DNA of 64,000 nt, from positions 37,976 through 101,975 of the forward strand of contig CAKMKJ010000048.1 in the NCBI GenBank assembly GCA_927443345.1, read 5' to 3'. The notes below the pieces were generated by a model. It had not been told where the DNA came from. It saw nothing but the letters and a program-made list of their open reading frames with translations, and made no database searches. Position numbers and translations under genes: made by a program. Numbering within the stretch: position 1 is the stretch's first letter; every line of letters begins with the position of its first letter. This document shows positions 8,965-16,843 of the stretch, one piece after another. Source of the stretch: an uncultured Anaerolineaceae bacterium (lineage in GTDB: Bacteria; Chloroflexota; Anaerolineae; Anaerolineales; Anaerolineaceae).

Positions 8965-8989
8965 GGTTACCTCTACAATGAGGATAACC
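8965..8989 (-). promoter_or_regulatory. Inverted repeat in the fliR leader
   Basis: GGTTACCTC and GAGGATAACC face each other across a 6-nt loop, with one bulged base, ending 13 nt before the fliR ATG. The only GAGG that could serve as an SD for fliR is inside one arm. It could be an RNA hairpin that limits fliR translation, or an operator for a promoter in the 129-bp gap. Structure seen; function inferred. Confidence 0.4.
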
Positions 8990-9081
8990 TTACTCAGTTT
9001 TATTGTCAGTAAAGGGGGGATGAAGCGAATCTAAAATAAACGTAAAAAACGCTAAAGTATTTTAAAAAACAGCCGACAATA

Positions 9082-9462
9082 TTAAATTTTTAACATAAAC
9101 CTAACTCTTGTCGAAAACTCTTCTATGTCTATTGGTTTTATCATGAATTCTTGAACACCAGAATCTTTTGCTTGTTGGATAATATCTGAAAAGCCAAAGG
9201 AAGAGATTAATAAGACCTTTGTGTTTTTTAAAAACTTTTTTTGGTTCAATTCCTTAATAACTTCAAGGCCACTTGTGCCTGGCAAAAAAGTATCCAAAAT
9301 TAATAATGAGGGATGATCTTTGGCAATAATAGTTGAGATTGTATCGTAATTGCGCGTAGATAATACTTGACACCCAATTCGTTGAAGACATAATTGAATT
9401 AAATCACGTTGAACTGTATCAGATTCCACAATCAATACTAATGGGATTGGATTAGCAGTCAT
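9082..9462 (-). CDS. Stand-alone response-regulator receiver
   Basis: 126 residues, a single CheY-like receiver. The acidic pocket VESD (residues 12-15), phosphoacceptor Asp57 (LLILDTFLPG), and the late Lys in MIKPI are present. There is no output domain. It lies 1 bp after an HDOD gene and both are inserted between fliQ and fliR, so it probably signals with that protein or the switch (FliM/FliN). No kinase gene is adjacent; the nearby kinases are at 16844 and CheA. Confidence 0.85.
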   Translation of the reverse strand: MTANPIPLVLIVESDTVQRDLIQLCLQRIGCQVLSTRNYDTISTIIAKDHPSLLILDTFLPGTSGLEVIKELNQKKFLKNTKVLLISSFGFSDIIQQAKDSGVQEFMIKPIDIEEFSTRVRFMLKI

Positions 9463-9463
9463 T

Positions 9464-10297
9464 TTAACCAGAGGAAAGCATGTAGTTGGTTAGCTGAACA
9501 TGCATCTGATCAATTCTATCTTGCGAAATATTCAAAATTTGATAAGTCTCAGGATGAATGGAGCGTTCGAAAAACAAAGCACTTTGGTTGCCTGTATTTT
9601 CAAAATAAGAATTTGCAACATTGACGATTGCTGGTAGTCGTTGGTTCGAACGTGCAAAAGAAGGAGTGTGATGATATCGAATTGCATCTACCAAAACGAC
9701 CGGGAAGTTCCATTTTTCAGCTATTAGGCCGCCAACTTTTGCGTGATCAATACCGAGTAATTGTTCCTCAGCCATATAAAGCGTAAGCTTATACTTAAGC
9801 ATCAAATCAACGATGCGGGTGTAATCTGAAAAAACAAATTGATCAAGAAATAATTTACCCATATCATGCAAAAGACCTGCTGTATATGCTTCTTCAGGGT
9901 CAGGGTAGCGAAGTTCTCGAGCGACCCATTCGGCAGAAACTGCTGTAGCAATTGAGTGATTCCAGAGTTCGCCAGCACCAAACCGATAGCCTTTTAAGCT
10001 TTGGTTAAATGGACCAACAGCTGCAATACCAAGAATTAGCCCCTTGAGACGTTTGAATCCAAGTCGCATCACAGCTTCTGAAAGCTTTGAGCAATCAGTT
10101 GAAAATCCCATGGATACAGAATTTGCTGACTGAAGGATAGAAGCTGAAAGTGCTTGATCTAAACCAATGATCTCAGAAATTTCAACAGAAGTCGCACTGG
10201 AGTCTTCTATAGCCCTTAAAGCCCGCGTAATGCTTGTGGGCATAGGGCGTAAATTTTCCACCGTTTTGATGATCGTGTCTACTTTTGATAGTGACAT
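9464..10297 (-). CDS. HDOD-domain signalling protein
   Basis: 277 residues. An HDOD domain spans ~15-210: the motif LRPMPTSITRALRAIED, the NSVSMGFSTDC stretch and the LHDMGKLFLDQF segment are typical. HDOD proteins are non-enzymatic HD relatives found in many signalling and motility loci. This one is in the flagellar operon between fliQ and a receiver gene. A related protein (29195-30040, similar length) is in the chemotaxis operon, so the organism couples HDOD proteins to motility twice. Confidence 0.85.
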   Translation of the reverse strand: MSLSKVDTIIKTVENLRPMPTSITRALRAIEDSSATSVEISEIIGLDQALSASILQSANSVSMGFSTDCSKLSEAVMRLGFKRLKGLILGIAAVGPFNQSLKGYRFGAGELWNHSIATAVSAEWVARELRYPDPEEAYTAGLLHDMGKLFLDQFVFSDYTRIVDLMLKYKLTLYMAEEQLLGIDHAKVGGLIAEKWNFPVVLVDAIRYHHTPSFARSNQRLPAIVNVANSYFENTGNQSALFFERSIHPETYQILNISQDRIDQMHVQLTNYMLSSG

Positions 10298-10322
10298 AGT
10301 TACATCCGATGATTGATCAAGA

Positions 10323-10592
10323 TTATCTTACGAAATTTGGCAAGCTGTTGAATATCCCGGCTGTAAAAACAAGAAGCTGCTGCATCATCCAAGACCCCAA
10401 CAAAAGTAATATCAAACCAATACCTACTAATTTTGGAATAAATGTCATGGTTACTTCATTGACCTGGGTTGCTGCTTGAATTAGACTAATTATAGTACCA
10501 ATTAATAAACTAATGAGCAAAATTGGACCAGCTATCACCAACATTAATGTTATTGCGTTTTGAGAAAGAGTAATTAAATAGGCTTCATCCAT
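10323..10592 (-). CDS. fliQ: FliQ, export gate membrane protein
   Basis: 89 residues from the ATG at 10592 (MDEAYLITLSQNAITLML), which has a GGTGG site 7 nt upstream and gives the standard FliQ length. A TTG start at 10607 is possible but would overlap fliP. Two hydrophobic helices flank the conserved IISLIQAATQVNEVTMTFIP segment. It starts 1 bp after the fliP stop codon. Confidence 0.95.
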   Translation of the reverse strand: MDEAYLITLSQNAITLMLVIAGPILLISLLIGTIISLIQAATQVNEVTMTFIPKLVGIGLILLLLGSWMMQQLLVFTAGIFNSLPNFVR

Positions 10593-10593
10593 T

Positions 10594-11364
10594 TTATCCA
10601 CCACCAAAACTTAACATCAATGAACGCGTGATGAGATACCAACCATCAACCATCACAAACAATAGTAATTTAAATGGAAGTGATATTAGTGATGGCGGCA
10701 ACATCATCATACCCAAAGATAGCAGAATGCTTGAGATCAATAGATCAATAATGAGAAATGGTATATATAAAAGAAATCCCATGGTTAATGCAGTTTTAAG
10801 TTCGCTGATGACAAAAGCAGGAAACAATGCGGTAGTTGGAATATCTGCAATCGTTGCTGGTTGAGCATCACCGCTCATTTCCATAAACAGTTGGATATCT
10901 TTCTCTCTGGTTTGTTTGAACATGAACTCTCTTACAGGTTCCATTGCATTAGTCAGTGCTGTCGTTTGAGAAATTTGTTTGTTCATGAAAGGTTTAATAG
11001 CATTCTCATTAATTTCTGTATAGACAGGACCCATCACGAAAAATGTTAAGAGTAAAGATAGTCCTATGACCACCTGGTTAGGTGGAATAGCAGGTGTACC
11101 AATTGCATTACGTACCATTGATATAACGATGACAATTCGTGTAAACGAGGTTCCTAAAATTAGGATCGACGGCGCTAAGGATAGCACCGTTAAGAGAACA
11201 AGAAGTTGAACACCTGTCGTTACTTGTTCTGGCTGATCGGCAGGTGAGACTGAAAAACTCACACCTGGAGCTGATAACTCAGAGGATGTATCACAAGATG
11301 TTAAGCCAAATAGAACAAAAGATAAGGCTGTTATCAGTAAAATGATTTTGAGGTTTTTTTTCAT
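10594..11364 (-). CDS. fliP: FliP, export gate protein with lipobox-like signal
   Basis: 256 residues. The FliP core (~50-256) is complete, with SFTRIVIVISMVRNAIGTP, PPNQVVIGLSLLLTFFVM and the closing LPFKLLLFVMVDGW. The N-terminal signal ends LFGLTSC at residues 18-24, a good lipobox (L-T-S-C), followed by a polar 25-residue tail. FliP usually has a cleavable signal peptide, but acylation would be unusual. It is the structural core of the export gate with FliQ/FliR. It begins 6 bp after fliO. Confidence 0.96.
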   Translation of the reverse strand: MKKNLKIILLITALSFVLFGLTSCDTSSELSAPGVSFSVSPADQPEQVTTGVQLLVLLTVLSLAPSILILGTSFTRIVIVISMVRNAIGTPAIPPNQVVIGLSLLLTFFVMGPVYTEINENAIKPFMNKQISQTTALTNAMEPVREFMFKQTREKDIQLFMEMSGDAQPATIADIPTTALFPAFVISELKTALTMGFLLYIPFLIIDLLISSILLSLGMMMLPPSLISLPFKLLLFVMVDGWYLITRSLMLSFGGG

Positions 11365-11370
11365 AATGAT

Positions 11371-11877
11371 CTATTCATCATTTTTTTTATTTTTTGCTTT
11401 GTCCAAGAAATCGGAAAAATTTTGAGAAGTAGGTATTTGTTGATACTGTGTCTCATTTTCTGAATTGGACAATTGATAAAGGTTTGTCATAGATTGATCC
11501 GTTGCACCAATGAGTATTTTTTGATTATCAATACTGACAAGATATAACGTCCGATGTGGGGTAAGATGAACGGTTTCAATGATTCCAACAAGTTTTGTTG
11601 AAGTTGCCTGTCCTTTTACTTGCATTTGACGGATTACAATCGCAATCCCTGCAATTATGAGAACAACAACACCTAGTTTCAAAAAAACGCTGAAAGCGAA
11701 TCCAGTGGAATTTACATAAGAAACATCACCTGGGGAGGGGGAGGTTTGAGGCAATAACAAAAACATAGCCCCACCGAGGAGCACTATTGCGCCAACTGTG
11801 ATCCCAATTAATGCCCAGCGCGGAAGTTTCCGCAAGTAAACAATGATTGCCATCAAACGTTCATTACCTTTGTTCAT
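11371..11877 (-). CDS. fliO: FliO, export gate assembly protein
   Basis: 168 residues with two hydrophobic helices (~19-40 and ~60-82), then the small beta domain KLVGIIETVHLTPHRTLYLV ending near residue 130 and a charged tail. The pattern 'V.L.P.R.LYLV....ILIG.T' is the FliO core. It helps assemble the FliP ring. The ATG overlaps the fliN stop by 4 nt. Most FliO proteins have one membrane helix, so the first helix here may be a signal or a second span. Confidence 0.85.
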   Translation of the reverse strand: MNKGNERLMAIIVYLRKLPRWALIGITVGAIVLLGGAMFLLLPQTSPSPGDVSYVNSTGFAFSVFLKLGVVVLIIAGIAIVIRQMQVKGQATSTKLVGIIETVHLTPHRTLYLVSIDNQKILIGATDQSMTNLYQLSNSENETQYQQIPTSQNFSDFLDKAKNKKNDE

Positions 11878-12194
11878 GCCTTTTCACCCTGAGCATTATC
11901 TTTATTCGAATTTGAAAACAACTCAGTAATGCGAACTGCAAATTTATCGTCAACCACAACGACTTCGCCGCGAGCTATCAGTCTTTCATTTACAAACACA
12001 TCAATTGGATCACCAGCAAGACGGCTTAATTCAATAACCGAACCCTGGTTTAACTCTAATGCTTGTTTTAAAGTCATTTCGGTACGACCAAGTTCAATTG
12101 TGACGGTTAGCGGTACATCCATCAACATTTCTATGTTTGCTTGAAATCCATTGTTTGAAGTTGCAGTTTCTGGAACTGCGGCATTGTTATCCAT
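11874..12194 (-). CDS. fliN: FliN, flagellar switch protein
   Basis: 106 residues: a short acidic N-terminus and one SpoA domain (~22-95) containing MDVPLTVTIELGRTEMTLKQ and the IDVFVNERLIARGEVVVVDD stretch. It lacks the CheC-like part of FliY, so dephosphorylation of CheY must come from the separate CheC/CheX proteins in the chemotaxis operon. It lies 15 bp after fliM and overlaps fliO. Confidence 0.95.
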   Translation of the reverse strand: MDNNAAVPETATSNNGFQANIEMLMDVPLTVTIELGRTEMTLKQALELNQGSVIELSRLAGDPIDVFVNERLIARGEVVVVDDKFAVRITELFSNSNKDNAQGEKA

Positions 12195-12209
12195 ATTTTT
12201 ACCTCTTCT

Positions 12210-13247
12210 CTAGAACAATTTTTCAACTCGATTAACCGAGACAACTTGTACTGCGATATTTTTACCAATTTTTCCAATTTGAACATTAAAAAGGTCTTCA
12301 TTGGCGACACGCATGATTAATGGATTCTTGATATTTGTATCGGTTTGAATCACATCACCAATAGTAAGATTGGCAACATCTCCAAGTGATAATCTGGTTT
12401 TGCCCACAGTTACTTTTACTGGAAGTTTTACAGGATATAGCAAGTCCAATGTCATTTGTTTGGCAGCAGAATTGGATTGTTTTTCTTTGCGCCCAGTAAC
12501 CCAAACTGCAGGATTTAAATTTGCTGAAATAGGTTTTAATGAACTAAATGGGATATAAATATTCATGGTTCCGGTTATCATATTAATTGATAACTCAAAG
12601 GTCAAAAGCAGAACACGTTCATTTCCCATTAACATCTGAACCCAATGTTGGTTTACCGTACTGTCATCTAATTGAGGTTCAATTGAGGCAACTTTACTCC
12701 ATGCACTTTTTAAGTCATTCAACATATGTTCAACCAATCCACGCAGCAATGATTGGTCAATATCAGTCAATGCCCTAATACTCGGTTCACCTTCCATTTT
12801 GCCACCAAGTCGCTGTTCAAGGATGACATGGCAGACGTTTGGGCTGATGGTAAGTATCATTTGTCCGGGCAATGGTGCCAATGTGATTAAATGGAAAAGA
12901 CTTTGTTCAGGAAGATCCTTTAAAAAATCATGAAAACGTCCTTGTTCAGTATGGACCAATCTGGGGCGTAATGCTGTTCTAATGAACGTAGGGAGGGATG
13001 TTGCCAGGCGTTCAGCCAAATCTTCATGGACAAGTTCTACCGCTCTTATTTGTTCCTTTGAAAACCTTTCTGGAGACCAGAAATTGTAGGCTTGTATTTT
13101 CTTTGATGGATCAGAAGATTTATTAATTGGGGCTGAGTTGCTGGGAGACCCCATAATTTCAGCAAGGTTGACGCTACCACCGCCATCCTTTTCTTCAATT
13201 TCTATTGCGCCTTTTAGTAGGGCATCAATTTCTGATTGACTGAGCAT
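12210..13247 (-). CDS. fliM: FliM, flagellar switch protein
   Basis: 345 residues. The N-terminal CheY-P binding peptide is visible as MLSQSEIDALLKG, followed by a linker, the CheC-like middle domain (~50-240) and the C-terminal SpoA domain (~265-340). FliM reads CheY-P and flips motor rotation. It is 11 bp downstream of fliL. Confidence 0.97.
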   Translation of the reverse strand: MLSQSEIDALLKGAIEIEEKDGGGSVNLAEIMGSPSNSAPINKSSDPSKKIQAYNFWSPERFSKEQIRAVELVHEDLAERLATSLPTFIRTALRPRLVHTEQGRFHDFLKDLPEQSLFHLITLAPLPGQMILTISPNVCHVILEQRLGGKMEGEPSIRALTDIDQSLLRGLVEHMLNDLKSAWSKVASIEPQLDDSTVNQHWVQMLMGNERVLLLTFELSINMITGTMNIYIPFSSLKPISANLNPAVWVTGRKEKQSNSAAKQMTLDLLYPVKLPVKVTVGKTRLSLGDVANLTIGDVIQTDTNIKNPLIMRVANEDLFNVQIGKIGKNIAVQVVSVNRVEKLF

Positions 13248-13258
13248 AGATCTCCATA

Positions 13259-13852
13259 TTACTGAACAACAAATTCAGTTAAGTATACTGAAAGGATATG
13301 ATAATCTGGCAATCGTTGAGTGATTAAATTTGATAATTCAAGACGCAGAGTTTCTTTCCCCTGAGCTGTATATAATTCTTCAAAAGTTTTGGAGGAAATC
13401 AATGTGACTACCGCATCATCAATAATTGGCAATTTGGCTGTTACTTCAGAAGTGAATTCTGCCACGTAGGCCGATTTTTCTTCAACTGGCATTTCGTGAT
13501 ATGTCGTTTGGGATGGAGCAAACTCAATTACGATCGTAATTCGAATATATTTTCGACCAAGAGGGTCTGATAAATTCACAATTTTTGACCCGGTATTGAT
13601 CATGATTCCTTCGCCAGCAACATAAACATGATTTGATTCTATTGCTGTCGGTTCTATGCCTTCTGCAGCCATAGTCGCATCGACTGGCGTGGTTGGGTAG
13701 TTATATTGTAAATAGAATGGTTTTGGCAAGTTATCTGGTGCAAAAATGATATAAGCCGCAGCCAACCCGGTTAATGAAAAAATACCCATTAGTACTAGAG
13801 CAAATATTTGCAAGATTTTTGGCAAAATTGAAGTTTTCTTTGGATTTTCCAT
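13259..13852 (-). CDS. fliL: FliL, basal-body/stator-associated protein
   Basis: 197 residues: one N-terminal membrane helix (~12-33) and an extracytoplasmic stomatin-like domain. The tail LRLELSNLITQRLPDYHILSV with 'V.LTEFVVQ' is the FliL C-terminal signature. FliL rings surround active stator units and increase their output. It is 12 bp from motB, as expected. Confidence 0.92.
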   Translation of the reverse strand: MENPKKTSILPKILQIFALVLMGIFSLTGLAAAYIIFAPDNLPKPFYLQYNYPTTPVDATMAAEGIEPTAIESNHVYVAGEGIMINTGSKIVNLSDPLGRKYIRITIVIEFAPSQTTYHEMPVEEKSAYVAEFTSEVTAKLPIIDDAVVTLISSKTFEELYTAQGKETLRLELSNLITQRLPDYHILSVYLTEFVVQ

Positions 13853-13864
13853 ATAAATTCCTTT

Positions 13865-14632
13865 TTATTGAAGAGAACCACCCGTTGTAAAGCTGCTGGA
13901 TGTATCAGGATAAATAATTACAATTTCTGCACGGCTATTCATTGAACGATGTTCATCTGTGTCGTTTGGAAAAATCGGAGCATATTCACTTTTACCCGAA
14001 ATTGATAATCGTGCAGGATCTATGCCCTTGCCAATTAAATATTGAGCAACAACATTGGCACGCGCAACTGAAAGCTCAAAATTATTAGCATATTTACTGT
14101 CTGTCGGCGGTGTATTATCGGTGTGGCCAATAATTCTCAATTGATTTTGCATTGAATTCAGCATACCGATAATTCCATCCAAAACTGGATATCCTTGCGG
14201 ATAAAGATTTGCTGTACCCGGATAAAAGATCAAGCTTTCACTGAGTGAAATAAGAACTCCTTCAATGTTTGTTTGAACGCTTACACCTGATCCCATATTC
14301 ATTTCATTTAGCATGGCAGTTAATTGACTTGCTACATCATCAGATTGGGGTGGTTTTGAAGGCATTCCTGGTATGGTGATCGGTGCCGGTGCACTATTTG
14401 GATCGGTACCACCACCACCGGAACTAATAGGATTGGAGACAACACTTACCGCACCGCCAAAAGAAAATGCCGCGCGCATACTTTCTGCTAATATTTTGTA
14501 TTTTTCAACATCAACCTGTCCTAGTGACCAGAGCACAACGAATAAAACAAATAGAAGTGTAATGAAGTCAGCATAGCTCACTAGCCAACGCTCATCTGCA
14601 TGTCCTTCTTCATGCTTTTTGCGTTTGCTCAT
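13865..14632 (-). CDS. motB: MotB, stator subunit with OmpA-like domain
   Basis: 255 residues. A short basic tail precedes one membrane helix (~20-42) holding the proton-carrying Asp at residue 22 in SYADFITLLFVLF. A Pro/Gly/Ser linker is followed by the peptidoglycan-binding OmpA-like domain (~120-245, with RIIGHTDNTPP and LSVARANVVAQYLI). With MotA it forms the stator. It is 2 bp from motA. Confidence 0.96.
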   Translation of the reverse strand: MSKRKKHEEGHADERWLVSYADFITLLFVLFVVLWSLGQVDVEKYKILAESMRAAFSFGGAVSVVSNPISSGGGGTDPNSAPAPITIPGMPSKPPQSDDVASQLTAMLNEMNMGSGVSVQTNIEGVLISLSESLIFYPGTANLYPQGYPVLDGIIGMLNSMQNQLRIIGHTDNTPPTDSKYANNFELSVARANVVAQYLIGKGIDPARLSISGKSEYAPIFPNDTDEHRSMNSRAEIVIIYPDTSSSFTTGGSLQ

Positions 14633-14634
14633 TG

Positions 14635-15447
14635 CTAAGCCTTTACTTTTTCTGTTGATGCAGTTGTAGATTTTTTCTTGCCATCTTCAGATTTTATTTC
14701 CTTAGGTGCAAGAAATGCATTTAATTTTTCTCTGACAATACGTGGGTTTTCACCGGCTTGTAAGGCGAGAATTCCTTCAGTAAGTAGATAGCGATAATGA
14801 ACTTCTTCTTGGCTTTTAGCTTTTAACTTATTCCCGAGGGGGAGAAAAATTAGGTTAGCCCATAATAACCCCCATAGCGTTGCCAGAAATGCGCCAGCAA
14901 TGGCTTCAGCAAGTTTTTTGGGATCATCTAATAGTTTCAACGCATGCATTAAACCCATAACAGTACCAATAATTCCAAAAGTTGGTGAGAACCCTCCAGC
15001 GTTGATAAATAACGCTGCGCCTTTTTTATGTCTCTCTTCTAGGTTTTCGATATTTATTTCAAGAATTGATCTTACCTGCGCCGGATCAACGCCATCCACG
15101 ACCAACATGATTCCTTTTTGTAAAAACGGGTCTTTAATTTTTTTACTTTCTTCTTCTAGCGCTAGCAATCCTTCTCTTCTTGCTTTATCTGCCATCCGGG
15201 TTAAAAGTTCGATTGCTTCAGATGGGTCAGATTTGTGCTGGAAGAAGGTGGCTGTTAACAATTTTGGCAGCGTCTTAAAGACTTTTGTTCCAACCGAAAT
15301 AGCTGTTGCTGACATCGAACCCGAGAAAATCAAGAAGATTGATTGTGGAACAGAAAACAGATCTCCAAAGTGTCCACCGTCTAATATCAAGACAACCACT
15401 ACGGTACCAAAACCTATAACCAATCCTAAGAGAGTAGAAAGATCCAT
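14635..15447 (-). CDS. motA: MotA, stator subunit
   Basis: 270 residues with four membrane helices. DLSTLLGLVIGFGTVVVVL begins the first, and the conserved cytoplasmic and pore regions GGFSPTFGIIGTVMGLMHAL and AIAGAFLATLWGLLWANLIF are present. It is the proton-type stator partner of MotB. A Lys/Ser/Thr-rich tail follows the last helix. It starts 9 bp after flbD. Confidence 0.96.
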   Translation of the reverse strand: MDLSTLLGLVIGFGTVVVVLILDGGHFGDLFSVPQSIFLIFSGSMSATAISVGTKVFKTLPKLLTATFFQHKSDPSEAIELLTRMADKARREGLLALEEESKKIKDPFLQKGIMLVVDGVDPAQVRSILEINIENLEERHKKGAALFINAGGFSPTFGIIGTVMGLMHALKLLDDPKKLAEAIAGAFLATLWGLLWANLIFLPLGNKLKAKSQEEVHYRYLLTEGILALQAGENPRIVREKLNAFLAPKEIKSEDGKKKSTTASTEKVKA

Positions 15448-15456
15448 TATTCCTCT

Positions 15457-15672
15457 TTATTTTTTATTTTCTAAACTATCCCGGAATTCAGCACCCCGAA
15501 CTAGCTGTTGATATTTCATTATTCTTTCGAGGATTTGCTCAGCAGTATCTCGCACGATAATTTTGTAATCAGTGGTTAAAGTAATTACGGTATCAGGAGT
15601 GTGTTCAATTGACCTGATTAATTCTGCATTTACAAAGAATGTTGATCCATCAAACCTGGTAACAAGAATCAC
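15457..15672 (-). CDS. flbD: FlbD family protein
   Basis: 71 residues, starting at GTG 15672 with a GGTAGGA site 6 nt before. ILVTRFDGSTFFVNAELIRS and the TLTTDYKIIVRDTAEQILER stretch are the small FlbD (swarming motility) family. It is the first gene of the fliA-containing operon, downstream of the sigma-28-type promoter at 15797-15823. Its exact role is not established; it usually sits beside motA or flgE. Confidence 0.88.
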   Translation of the reverse strand: MILVTRFDGSTFFVNAELIRSIEHTPDTVITLTTDYKIIVRDTAEQILERIMKYQQLVRGAEFRDSLENKK

Positions 15673-16000
15673 ATTGTCCTACCTTTCTGATAGCAACGCC
15701 TGATAAAAGGGCTGCTAGTAGATACTTTAGCATACCCATCCCCCAGATTCTGTAAATTGACCGTGAAAGGAGTGTTAAGAGCGTCTAAAAAAAATATTAT
15801 CGGTCAAATAATTTAAATCATTAGCCCTTTAAGAGAAGATTTTAGTTTTTTGCTAAATTGATTATAATAATAATGGAAGAAGAAGCATTATTTGAAAATA
15901 ATTAAATTTCCGTATAGCAATTAATTAGACAGGCGCTTATAATGGATGTTATTATGATTACTGGTTCAACAGACAAAACAATCAAAGAGGGAGGGTATTG
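15673..16000. other. Divergent control region between flagellar operon and OmpR-type regulator
   Basis: 328 bp without a gene. It holds the leftward sigma-28-type site at 15797-15823, leaving a leader of about 115 nt before flbD. On the rightward side there are TATAAT hexamers around 15862 and 15936 but no convincing -35. The rightward gene has a GAGGGAGGG ribosome site directly before 16001. No operator repeat stands out. Confidence 0.6.
15797..15823 (-). promoter_or_regulatory. sigma-28 (FliA) type promoter for the flbD-to-flgG operon
   Basis: On the minus strand TAATGATT, an 11-bp spacer, and ACCGATAA. Compared with TAAAGTTT-N11-GCCGATAA this is 6 of 8 and 7 of 8 with exact spacing. It is the best promoter-like site between flbD and the divergent regulator. 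If used, FliA transcribes motor and export genes and its own gene. Confidence 0.7.
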
Positions 16001-16813
16001 ATGGAACAAGCAAATATCCTTGTAATTGAAGATGACGATATTGTTTCGAGAACAATAGAACGATGTCTCCGGAGAGAAAATTACAAAGTTGCATTGGCGA
16101 GTTCTGGTGTTGAGGGTTTACAGTTGGCACATAAACGAATACCTGAACTAGTTATTCTGGATGTTATTATGCCAGGAATGGATGGATATACTGTTTGTAG
16201 AGAAATGCGAGCAGATCCGTTATTAGTAAATGTCCCAATTCTTTTTTTAACTGCAAAAACCAAAGACGAAGACAAAATCATGGGGTTTAATGCTGGAGCA
16301 GACGATTATCTTGGCAAACCTTTCAATTTGGATGAATTAACTTTACGTGTAAAAGCCATAATTCGGCGAACCAAAGCAGTCCAAAAAGAATTTGATAACG
16401 AAACAGAAAGTAAAGGTTTTTCTATTAGTAATATTTTTTCCAAAAATAAAAATTCTTCAAAAGAAACGAAATTGGATCAAAAACCATTGATTCCTTTATA
16501 TTGCATTCAATTGCAAGGTTATGTGCTAGACACAAAAACTTATGAATTATCAATTCCTGGAAACACAAAAATTAGACTTACCCCCATCCAATATGATCTT
16601 CTCTATCATTTGATGAGCCATCCTGGAGAAATTTTTTCGCCCAACCGTTTATTGGATGAAGTATGGGATTATCCCTCAGATACAGGAAGTCCGGACTTGG
16701 TTCGAGTTCATATCAAAAACCTCAGAGAAAGGGTTGAACTTGATCCGCATATACCCAATTTTATAGAAACAGTGCCAGGCTACGGTTATACAATAAAGAC
16801 AGAACGCACGTAA
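16001..16813 (+). CDS. OmpR-family response regulator
   Basis: 270 residues from ATG 16001, which follows a GAGGGAGGG site. The receiver (1-120) has the acidic pair in VIEDDD, Asp54 (VILDVIMPG) and the Lys of LGKPF. A ~50-residue Lys/Ser/Asn-rich linker precedes the winged-helix domain (~165-268), with LTPIQYDLLYHLMSHPGEIF and VRVHIKNLRERVE. It is paired with the kinase 30 bp downstream. Being divergent from the flagellar operon, it may control motility, though no binding site was identified. Confidence 0.93.
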   Translation: MEQANILVIEDDDIVSRTIERCLRRENYKVALASSGVEGLQLAHKRIPELVILDVIMPGMDGYTVCREMRADPLLVNVPILFLTAKTKDEDKIMGFNAGADDYLGKPFNLDELTLRVKAIIRRTKAVQKEFDNETESKGFSISNIFSKNKNSSKETKLDQKPLIPLYCIQLQGYVLDTKTYELSIPGNTKIRLTPIQYDLLYHLMSHPGEIFSPNRLLDEVWDYPSDTGSPDLVRVHIKNLRERVELDPHIPNFIETVPGYGYTIKTERT

Positions 16814-16843
16814 TATATTCTTAGTCTCTTATTGTATCTATAT

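Noticed and set aside
14900..15511. 203-codon rightward open frame opposite motA
   Set aside because: It is fully antisense to motA, whose translation and motifs are clear; no ribosome site and no family resemblance.
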